From assembly GCA_017391435.1 (NCBI GenBank), contig JAFOYS010000023.1, forward strand, positions 1 to 5,217: a stretch of 5,217 bases of DNA. The letters are read 5' to 3'. Origin of the DNA: Alistipes sp. GTDB lineage: Bacteria; Bacteroidota; Bacteroidia; Bacteroidales; Rikenellaceae. Every line of letters starts with the position of its first letter. Within the stretch, counting starts at the first letter, position 1. The notes below the pieces were generated by a model that did not search any database, was not told where the DNA came from, and saw only the letters and a list, made by a program, of their open reading frames with translations. A program made the translations under genes and the position numbers. Shown in pieces: positions 1 to 5,217 of the stretch.

Positions 1-1051
1 AGTAGTAGTCGCCCACTTTGTACGGAGCATAGGTGCGGATGCGCATCTTTTCTACTAACTTGGCAATATATTTTGGATCTTTCTCTTTGCTGTAGCCAGA
101 CTTATAGCTTATAACTTTGCCGTACTCATCAAGCAGGATGATGTAAGGGCAGGTCCCACCGTATATCCAACTGCTATTGTTGCCTTCGCTACTGTTGAAG
201 AATATTTTGTTCGGGTTAGAGTGGTTCTTGATCTTGCACTCAGAGTACTTTGTCTGTATGAAATAGATAGCTATAATTTGCTCTGCAATATGAGGATACT
301 TCTCAAGCTCTTTCTGTAGATTGCGAGTAGGTTGACAGCCGACCATAGTGGTATAAACAAGAGTCTTCTTGCCACGCTTGAAGAAAGAGGCGTCGACCCT
401 ATTACCGTATGAATCAATAAAGTACGCCATAGGGAACTCTTTGCCTACGCTACTCTTTAATCGTTTCTCAAAAGCGACCTGCTCTGCCTTTCTCTCTGCC
501 TCATATGCGGCTAGTTCTACCTTGCGGCGCTGAGACTCTATACGCTCCTTTGCCTCGCGCTGCTCAATCTCTGTGCGTCGTGGGTTGTTAGGCTTGCTAA
601 CTGCGCTCTGGCGTGTATAGTGGTCATAGCGGGTCACAAAATACTCCTTCCCACGCTCCTCGAGCGAGCTGCAGATAATGCGGCTGTTGTTGGCTGGCAA
701 AAACAGACTGTAGCTACCTTCAGGAAGCTCTCCGTACATTAACTCAAGAACGTTTATAGCAGAGATAGGTAGACTGTATTGGTAGCCTCCATTTTTGTAG
801 ACTCCCTTGCCTGTGCAGCGCTCGTTGATTGTACTGCTGTAGATCCAAATAGTCTTGTGGTCTGGAAGAATGCTGGCAATAAAGCTACTCTTCAGGCGGG
901 CTGATGAGATCTTATTGATCATTGTTGTCTCTCCACCACCTTCAGCCTTGTAGGTAGTGCCGGTGTAGCGGTAAGAGTAGTGTAATTCTTGGGCAGAAGC
1001 AACAGTTACGCCCAATAGTAGTGACAGAAGGTATAAAGCAAATCGTTTCAT
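1..1051 (-). CDS. Secreted thioredoxin-fold protein with a novel N-terminal domain (C-terminus cut by window edge)
   Basis: The frame is open from an ATG at 1051 to the window edge (350 residues, no stop), so the 3' end is missing. Residues 1-20 are a signal peptide: MKR, a leucine-rich core, then VASA before QE. It has no lipobox cysteine, so the protein should be periplasmic or secreted rather than a lipoprotein. Residues 21-150 form an aromatic- and Ser-rich, probably beta domain that I do not recognise. Residues 159-200 are highly charged (Glu, Arg, Lys, Ala) and probably a long helix or coiled coil. Residues 201-338 resemble a TlpA/thioredoxin-like fold: GKEFP, then DSYGNRVD, then LVYTTMVGCQPT, and later TCPYIILLDEYGKVI, which matches the cis-proline strand (Pro302). 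The CXXC position reads C239-Q-P-T242, so the second, resolving cysteine is absent and classic dithiol exchange is unlikely. The gene lies beyond a terminator and has no visible partner. The fold is fairly sure; the function is unknown. Confidence 0.82.
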   Translation of the reverse strand, partial: MKRFALYLLSLLLGVTVASAQELHYSYRYTGTTYKAEGGGETTMINKISSARLKSSFIASILPDHKTIWIYSSTINERCTGKGVYKNGGYQYSLPISAINVLELMYGELPEGSYSLFLPANNSRIICSSLEERGKEYFVTRYDHYTRQSAVSKPNNPRRTEIEQREAKERIESQRRKVELAAYEAERKAEQVAFEKRLKSSVGKEFPMAYFIDSYGNRVDASFFKRGKKTLVYTTMVGCQPTRNLQKELEKYPHIAEQIIAIYFIQTKYSECKIKNHSNPNKIFFNSSEGNNSSWIYGGTCPYIILLDEYGKVISYKSGYSKEKDPKYIAKLVEKMRIRTYAPYKVGDYY

Positions 1052-1127
1052 ATGTAAAAGTGTTTTGTTTCTGTCTATATAGAGGGCGTGCAGCGAAAAA
1101 TATTGCAAAAAATTGCTATATAAATGA

Positions 1128-1158
1128 AAATAGGTCCCTGAAAACCAGAGACCTATTT
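1128..1158 (-). terminator. Probable intrinsic terminator after the transporter gene
   Basis: A 9-bp perfect stem (AAATAGGTC at 1128-1136 with GACCTATTT at 1150-1158) is followed, after one mismatch, by a further CTG/CAG stem closed by a 5-nt loop. It begins 20 bp after the transporter stop codon. On the minus strand the stem ends in TTTT, then CATTT, a moderate U-tract. It probably separates the transporter from the downstream secreted protein gene. Confidence 0.72.
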
Positions 1159-1177
1159 AATATTAATATGCTTAGGA

Positions 1178-2623
1178 CTACTCCTCGTAGGCGTCGCGCT
1201 TCATCTTCCACATAGGTACGAAGATCAGTGCGCCGATAATTGCCATAACGACCATTGCAACGAATACACCGTGCCAACCGAACTTTGAGTCTGCAATCAT
1301 ACCGAAGCCAAGACCAGATACGATAGGGCTGATGTAGCTAACAAAACCTACAAGGCCGTTTGCAGTTGCAGATGCCTTACGGGTTGCGTGGTTAGATGCA
1401 ATAACACCGATAAGTGCCTGAGGACCGTAGATAAACATACCAGCAGTAGCAAGCACAAATAGAAGCATAATAGGGCTTGCACCAGCGGTCTGAAGAGCGA
1501 TAAAGCCGAGGATTGCAACAAGAGTACCGAGCATACAGAACAGACAGGTACGAGTTGCGCGACCACCAAAGACCTTATCAGAGATCCAACCAGCAACGAG
1601 CATACCTACAACACCGAAGAGCTCGAAGATAATAACTGTAGAGGCTGCCCACTCTGGAGACATTGCACAGTGCTCGCGCAAGAATGTTGGACCCCAGTCA
1701 AGAACGGCAAAGCGGATAACATATACAAAGAAGTCTGCAAGAGCAAGTGCCCAGATAACAGGGTTCTTCCATACGTGCTTTGTAATGTATGCAGAGATCT
1801 CTGCCTGGCTCTCCTGAACCTCAGGCTCGCCATCCTTCTTACCCTCCTCAAGCTCTGGAAGACCTACGCTCTTTGGAGTATCGCGAAGGATACCAGCGGT
1901 GATAAATACACCAACAGCTGCAATGATACCAGGGATGATAAATGCCCACTTCCAAGCGCCTACGTGCTCAGCTGCTGAGATAACAGCAGGGTCTGTAACA
2001 TCCTTACCAAGGTTACCCGCGATTGTTGCAACCATAGCTGGGTCAGCAGACATATCTGTACCCATAGAGGCCATAATAAATGAACCGCAGAGAATACCTG
2101 CAAGACCTGCACCGATAGAGTGAGATGTATTCCAGATAGACATCTTTGTAGAGAGCTCATTTGATGGCACCCAGCGAGGGATAAGGCGTGAGCAAGGAGG
2201 GAAACCACAGCCCTGGAAGATGTTATTTACAATCCACAGAGCAGAGAGTAGGATAGTAAACTTACCAACAAACTCTGGAGTAGAGCCCTCAGGTACGCCT
2301 GTGAGAGCAGTGATAATCTCGGCACCAAAACCGATGAGAATTGCAGTAACGGTACTTACTGCAAGACCTGTAACCATATGCCAGCGACCATTAACGCGGT
2401 CAGCAAGCATACCGTTAAGAAGCTTTGAGAGTCCATAGAGGAAACCTGCAGCGGTGATAACTGCACCGAGGCTGGTCTTGCTAATACCATACTCCGCAGT
2501 AAGACCTGGCATAAGGAACGAGAAGTTCTTGCGGATAAGGTAGAAGAAGATGTAACCAATCATAGTACCGGCGATGGTTCTCCACTGCCAATACTTAAAC
2601 TTTTTTTGCTGTTCTAAAGTCAT
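1178..2623 (-). CDS. Organophosphate:phosphate antiporter family MFS transporter (GlpT/UhpT-like)
   Basis: This 481-residue inner-membrane protein has about twelve hydrophobic segments (near 16-40, 50-73, 83-102, 121-145, 168-187, 223-247, 287-312, 324-346, 357-379, 383-405, 419-442, 451-471) with a charged central loop at 249-285. Family members exchange a phosphorylated three-carbon or sugar compound for inorganic phosphate. The substrate-site residues known from E. coli GlpT are all recognisable: Arg31 in YLIRKNFSFLMP, Lys67 in YGLSK, His168 in WNTSHSIGAG, and Tyr301 and Arg304 in FVYVIRFAVLDWGPTFL. The half-domain linker RDTPKSVGLP is also typical. It is longer than GlpT (452) mainly because two periplasmic loops are enlarged, roughly 103-121 and 185-223. 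No Shine-Dalgarno is visible. The start lies 4 bp from the end of the inverted-repeat element. Family is certain; the substrate (glycerol-3-phosphate, hexose phosphate or a polyol phosphate) cannot be read, although the helix-1 motif is closer to GlpT than UhpT. Confidence 0.93.
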   Translation of the reverse strand: MTLEQQKKFKYWQWRTIAGTMIGYIFFYLIRKNFSFLMPGLTAEYGISKTSLGAVITAAGFLYGLSKLLNGMLADRVNGRWHMVTGLAVSTVTAILIGFGAEIITALTGVPEGSTPEFVGKFTILLSALWIVNNIFQGCGFPPCSRLIPRWVPSNELSTKMSIWNTSHSIGAGLAGILCGSFIMASMGTDMSADPAMVATIAGNLGKDVTDPAVISAAEHVGAWKWAFIIPGIIAAVGVFITAGILRDTPKSVGLPELEEGKKDGEPEVQESQAEISAYITKHVWKNPVIWALALADFFVYVIRFAVLDWGPTFLREHCAMSPEWAASTVIIFELFGVVGMLVAGWISDKVFGGRATRTCLFCMLGTLVAILGFIALQTAGASPIMLLFVLATAGMFIYGPQALIGVIASNHATRKASATANGLVGFVSYISPIVSGLGFGMIADSKFGWHGVFVAMVVMAIIGALIFVPMWKMKRDAYEE

Positions 2624-2627
2624 TTTG

Positions 2628-2821
2628 GGTAGATTCTATAAAATTAGTAAATAAGTTAGTTTCTCTTTTAGGTAAATTCTATTGCGGTCGCTTTTGGGCT
2701 TTTTTCGGCATCTTTCACCGCTTTTCTCGGTTACAATAGGCTATTGCGCCCTCAAAAGAGCGGCAAAACCTATCCGAAATAACCTCCAAAATCGCCTCGC
2801 CCTAATTTTATAGAATCTACC
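2628..2821. repeat. Composite long inverted-repeat element with perfect 20-bp ends (MITE-like or structured leader)
   Basis: The left end, GGTAGATTCTATAAAATTAG at 2628-2647, is the exact reverse complement of 2802-2821. The interior is also imperfectly self-complementary: 2684-2733 can be aligned with the reverse complement of about 2747-2801 (shared blocks include TTTTGG, TTTCGG, CCGCT, TTTT). The two arms meet in the 13-bp palindrome CAATAGGCTATTG centred on 2740. The left arm is about 31 bp longer than the right. The element carries no gene and almost fills the gap between mtlD and the transporter: it starts 33 bp past the mtlD stop and ends 4 bp before the transporter ATG. I see no transposase and no clear target-site duplication. 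It may be a non-autonomous mobile or palindromic dispersed element, and as RNA it would form a long hairpin. Whether it recurs elsewhere cannot be judged from one window. Confidence 0.75.
2734..2746. repeat. Central palindrome of the intergenic element
   Basis: CAATAG and CTATTG flank a single G at 2740 and form the tip of the larger inverted repeat. In RNA this exact tip could not close with a one-base loop, so the innermost pairs would open. As DNA it is a symmetric site that a dimeric protein could bind. Confidence 0.6.
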
Positions 2822-2854
2822 TGATATAGTTTTTAGTTAGATTTTGCCTATTAA

Positions 2855-4012
2855 CTATGCAAGACGCTTCTCAATCTCGCTGTAAGCAGCTACAATCTGG
2901 TCAAGGATTGGTGCATCAGCCTCAAGGGATGCGAACTCTGCAACAGCAGCCTTAAGACCGAGCTCTGCGATGCGCTCCTGCATCTTTACGCTCTGTGGAT
3001 CCTCAGCGTTGTTGTAGTGAAGTGCTGCGCCGATACCGAGTAGCAGGTCTGGAGTCTCAACGCCTGCGCCCTGTGCTGTAAGAGTAGGGTTGATAAGGCG
3101 GTCTGCGGCAGAGAGCTTACGCAGTGGCTCACGACCTACGCGGGTAACATCGTCCTTAAGATATGGGTTCTTAAAGCGGCTGATAATCTTGTCAATATAC
3201 TTGAAGTGAGCCTGCTTATCAAGGCCGTGCTTTGCAACAAGGCCAAGGCCACTCTGCTGCATAGCTGCCTTAACAATCTCATAAATCTGAGGGTCAGCAA
3301 TGCTCTGGTCGATAGTCTTAAGACCCTTCATACAACCTATATAGGCAGTAATAGCGTGGCCAGTGTTGAGGGTAAAGAGCTTGCGCTCTACATATGCAAG
3401 AAGGTTGTCAGCAAGGTTCATACCTGCAATCTGCGGAACCTCACCAACGAAAGATGCCTGCTCAACATTCCACTCATAGAAGGCCTCTACAACAACATCA
3501 ATAGGGTTTTCGCTGCGTACTGGAGGTACGATACGGTCTACAGAGCAGTCTGGGAAACCGACCCACTTTGTGCAGTACTCCTTATCCTCGCCCTCAAGAA
3601 GTGCAAGAACGTGCTCCTTGAGCTGAGAAGATGCGCGAACAGCATTCTCGCAAGCGATAATGTTTAGTGGCTGCTCAACGCCTGCTGCGCGACGAGCAAC
3701 AATACCCTTTGCAATTGCCGGAGCAATGCGCGGAAGGATAACAACACCAACGGCTGTGGTGATAATATCAGCCTTAACAACCTCGTCAATAACTGCGTCG
3801 GTAGTAGAGTTTACGCCAGAGATGTTTGTAATCTTCTGCTCAACGCACTCAACATCCATTACGTGGACAGTGTAGCACTTATCCTCGTTAATCTTGTCAA
3901 TTACAGTGGCATTCACATCTGCAAAAACAACGTGATAACCAGCCTGCTCCAACACTGCACCGATAAAACCACGACCAATGTTGCCAGCTCCGAATTGGAT
4001 AGCTCTTTTCAT
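2855..4012 (-). CDS. mtlD: Mannitol-1-phosphate 5-dehydrogenase
   Basis: This cytoplasmic enzyme interconverts D-mannitol-1-phosphate and D-fructose-6-phosphate with NAD(H). The 385-residue length is normal for the family (E. coli about 382). The N-terminal Rossmann domain opens with FGAGNIGRGFIG (residues 7-18), and Asp32 in FADVN is placed to prefer NAD over NADP. IIACENAVR (118-126) and VDRIVPP (158-164) are family motifs. The polyol-dehydrogenase signature Lys-X4-Asn-X2-His is intact as K211, N216 and H219 in KLFTLNTGHA. The C-terminal domain carries NPYLKDDVTRVGREPLRKLS (282-301). The ATG at 4012 is chosen because the Rossmann strand begins immediately and a strong promoter lies about 35-40 bp upstream. 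No mannitol PTS gene is nearby; the next gene downstream is an organophosphate antiporter across a 231-bp gap. Sequence and length show no sign of damage. Confidence 0.97.
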   Translation of the reverse strand: MKRAIQFGAGNIGRGFIGAVLEQAGYHVVFADVNATVIDKINEDKCYTVHVMDVECVEQKITNISGVNSTTDAVIDEVVKADIITTAVGVVILPRIAPAIAKGIVARRAAGVEQPLNIIACENAVRASSQLKEHVLALLEGEDKEYCTKWVGFPDCSVDRIVPPVRSENPIDVVVEAFYEWNVEQASFVGEVPQIAGMNLADNLLAYVERKLFTLNTGHAITAYIGCMKGLKTIDQSIADPQIYEIVKAAMQQSGLGLVAKHGLDKQAHFKYIDKIISRFKNPYLKDDVTRVGREPLRKLSAADRLINPTLTAQGAGVETPDLLLGIGAALHYNNAEDPQSVKMQERIAELGLKAAVAEFASLEADAPILDQIVAAYSEIEKRLA

Positions 4013-4050
4013 AAAAATATAGTTATTTTGAATAAATTCTCTCTAATCAA

Positions 4051-4081
4051 CAAAGGTAAGAAAAAAACCTTAAAAATCAAA
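4051..4081 (-). promoter_or_regulatory. Bacteroides-type promoter of mtlD
   Basis: On the minus strand, TTTG (4081-4078) is followed by a 19-nt spacer and TACCTTTG (4058-4051). This matches the Bacteroidota primary sigma consensus TTTG-N19-21-TAnnTTTG at every fixed base. Transcription should start near 4045-4047, giving a leader of about 33-35 nt with no Shine-Dalgarno before the mtlD ATG. Confidence 0.85.
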
Positions 4082-4093
4082 ATTTTATTTTGA
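4077..4093 (-). terminator. Candidate A/T-rich terminator after radC, overlapping the mtlD promoter
   Basis: TCAAAAT (4077-4083) pairs with ATTTTGA (4087-4093) around a 3-nt loop. On the minus strand the stem is followed by TTTTTAAGG and then a second T-run. It lies about 42 bp past the radC stop. The stem is 7 bp and mostly A/T, so it is weak. It shares bases with the -33 box of the mtlD promoter, and the symmetry could instead be a regulator site. Some folC-radC transcripts may read through into mtlD. Confidence 0.45.
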
Positions 4094-4134
4094 TAGAGAT
4101 AGTTCCCTGCTGTCAGTAGGAGAGTTAAGAGGTG

Positions 4135-4761
4135 CTACAGTAGCCCGAACTTTTTGAAAGAGTAGCTCTGTGAACGGGTGATGATGATGTGGTCAAGCAG
4201 TGTGATGTCAAAGAGTTCGGCGGCACTTTTGACACGGTTTGTAAGGGTGATATCTGCCTGGCTTGGCTGTGCGTTGTCTGATGGGTGGTTGTGGGCAAGA
4301 ATCATCTGAGTGGCAAGCAGTTCAATAGCTCGCTTGATAATCAGACGGTTGTCAACAACAGTTGCTTGCAGACCACCTTGGCTGATTTTCATCTTCTCAA
4401 TAACTTTGCCCGAGTTGGTCATAAAGAGGACCCAGCACTCCTCGTGGTCAAGACCATCAAAGAGTGGACGGAGAATCTTCTCTGCCGCCTCAAGGCTCTG
4501 GATGCGGTCAACATTGCCTGTCTTTGTCTTTGCTATGCGGCGGGCAAGCTCTATGGCAGCGGTGATTTTTGAGGCCTTGGCAAGTCCCATACCGCAGCTC
4601 ATTCTTAGGCGAGAGATATCCTCTACGGGAATGGTAGTAAGGCTGTACTGAGACATAAGTGCCTGGGCAACGGCTTGATTATCAATAATTGCTGTAATCA
4701 GTTCGCTGTCTGTAAGGGCTGCTGCTCCGTGCAGTGCTATCTTCTCCTGTAGTTCTCTCAT
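4135..4761 (-). CDS. radC: RadC-family JAMM/MPN+ domain protein (short form)
   Basis: The protein has 208 residues. A helix-hairpin-helix-like segment (about 45-75, with GMGLAKASKI at 57-66) is followed by the RadC JAMM domain (about 86-206). The zinc-binding motif is complete: H157-N-H159, ten residues, then D170 in HNHPSDNAQPSQAD, with E107/E108 as candidate catalytic Glu. Despite the historical name, a DNA-repair role is not established for RadC, and its reaction is unknown. The start is forced: ATG at 4761 overlaps the folC stop as ATGA, and an in-frame TGA lies five codons upstream (4774-4776). The protein therefore lacks the usual N-terminal stretch ahead of the 'RPREKLL'-like helix, and it is also shorter after ELITAI, where many homologues have an 'IGSGN'-type segment. 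The usual Gly after HNHPS is Asp here. Family assignment is firm and function open. Confidence 0.93.
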   Translation of the reverse strand: MRELQEKIALHGAAALTDSELITAIIDNQAVAQALMSQYSLTTIPVEDISRLRMSCGMGLAKASKITAAIELARRIAKTKTGNVDRIQSLEAAEKILRPLFDGLDHEECWVLFMTNSGKVIEKMKISQGGLQATVVDNRLIIKRAIELLATQMILAHNHPSDNAQPSQADITLTNRVKSAAELFDITLLDHIIITRSQSYSFKKFGLL

Positions 4762-5217
4762 TGTGGTAGTATCTCAGCTAAGACAAAGGTGCTGCCGCCG
4801 ATAAAGAGTGTATCTTCGGCATTCATAAGGCTCTTTGCGTACTCTACGGCCTGACGGCTTGTTGCTTGCCACTCAAAGTCAAGACCAAGCTCAGTAGCAA
4901 TTGCTGCAATCTGCTCGGCAGAGGCGGCACGGCGAGACTCTGCGCGGGTGAAGATGTAGTGAGCCTGCTTTGGCATTAGGCTGAGCATCTTCTTGATATC
5001 TTTATCCTCGCAGAAGCCCATAACGGCGTAGAGTTTTCCCTGCTCAATTGTTTGCAGCTGCTCTGCTACAACGCGGATGCCATCGGGGTTGTGTGCCGTA
5101 TCGCAGATAACAGTCGGATTGGTAGAGAGTATCTGCCAGCGGCCGCGGAAGTTTGTAGCAAGGAGTGTATCTCGCAGACCCTCTACAAAGGCGCGACGGC
5201 TGATTGAGAGTGGGGTA
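4758..5217 (-). CDS. folC: Dihydrofolate/folylpolyglutamate synthase, C-terminal part (5' end outside window)
   Basis: The frame is open from the window edge (first full codon at 5216) to a TGA at 4758-4760, giving the last 152 residues of a protein that is normally about 400-450 long. A start at the internal Met (5021) would cut through a conserved domain, so the gene must extend rightwards out of the window. The fragment is the Mur-ligase-type C-terminal domain: FRGRWQIL (23-30), then VICDTAHNPDG (36-46), which holds the conserved 'D-x-AHNP' motif, then MGFCEDKDIKKML (66-78), and FIGGSTFVLAEIL near the end, typical of FolC. The enzyme adds glutamate to dihydropteroate and to tetrahydrofolates, using ATP, in the cytoplasm. 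The ATP-binding N-terminal domain is not visible. Its stop overlaps the radC start by 4 bp, so the two are co-transcribed and probably translationally coupled. Confidence 0.93.
   Translation of the reverse strand, partial: TPLSISRRAFVEGLRDTLLATNFRGRWQILSTNPTVICDTAHNPDGIRVVAEQLQTIEQGKLYAVMGFCEDKDIKKMLSLMPKQAHYIFTRAESRRAASAEQIAAIATELGLDFEWQATSRQAVEYAKSLMNAEDTLFIGGSTFVLAEILPQ

Noticed and set aside
1095..1102. TATTTTTC on the minus strand as a -7 box for the secreted thioredoxin-like gene
   Set aside because: It misses the final G of TAnnTTTG and has no TTTG at the right distance upstream; in A/T-rich DNA such a match is expected by chance.
1101..1116. Small inverted repeat GCAA/TTGC around an A-run
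   Set aside because: Only four pairs; too weak to call a terminator or operator.
2640..2647. TAATTTTA on the minus strand as a transporter -7 promoter box
   Set aside because: It lacks the final G and any TTTG 19-21 nt upstream, and lies inside the repeat end; not strong enough to annotate.
2628..2821. CRISPR array or integron attC site
   Set aside because: There are no regularly spaced direct repeats, no integrase nearby and no attC core; the structure is one inverted repeat.
3206..3667. Long open frame of 153 codons on the plus strand inside mtlD
   Set aside because: It is antisense to a clearly recognisable enzyme, with no family motif and no promoter; a shadow of mtlD codon bias.
4106..4120. 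Hairpin CCTGCT/AGTAGG after radC as the terminator
   Set aside because: Six pairs including one G-T wobble and no T-run afterwards on the minus strand; the stem at 4077-4093 fits better.
4758..5021. Separate small gene of 87 codons starting at the Met at 5021
   Set aside because: The frame continues upstream to the window edge with conserved FolC motifs, so this Met is internal to folC.

Overview
The window looks like a piece of a Bacteroidota chromosome, probably order Bacteroidales. The main evidence is a textbook Bacteroides-type promoter in front of mtlD (TTTG, 19-nt spacer, TACCTTTG). None of the four visible starts has a Shine-Dalgarno sequence, and all have A/T-rich leaders, as is usual in that phylum. 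Base composition is moderate. The genus cannot be fixed from this sequence alone.

All five genes lie on the minus strand, so transcription runs from the right edge to the left. In that order they are: the C-terminal part of folC (4758-5217, cut by the window edge); radC (4135-4761), which overlaps folC by ATGA; a short gap with a probable terminator and the mtlD promoter; mtlD (2855-4012); a 231-bp gap almost filled by a long inverted-repeat element (2628-2821); an organophosphate:phosphate antiporter-family transporter of the GlpT/UhpT type (1178-2623); a terminator hairpin (1128-1158); and a secreted thioredoxin-fold protein (1-1051, cut by the left edge). There is no gene-free stretch longer than 231 bp.

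folC and radC form a translationally coupled pair of unrelated function, a folate-pathway ligase and a JAMM-domain protein of uncertain role. mtlD and the transporter could form a metabolic unit: a phosphorylated sugar or polyol could be exchanged for phosphate, and MtlD interconverts mannitol-1-phosphate and fructose-6-phosphate. No PTS gene is visible here, so the source of mannitol-1-phosphate is open. The secreted thioredoxin-like protein sits beyond a terminator and is probably its own unit.

Most of the window is ordinary housekeeping and metabolic DNA. The most interesting non-coding structure is the 194-bp element between mtlD and the transporter. It has perfect 20-bp inverted ends, an imperfectly complementary interior, a 13-bp central palindrome and a partial third copy of the end sequence. 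It stops 4 bp before the transporter ATG. It may be a MITE-like dispersed repeat, a structured leader RNA, or both. I see no clear new multi-gene system.
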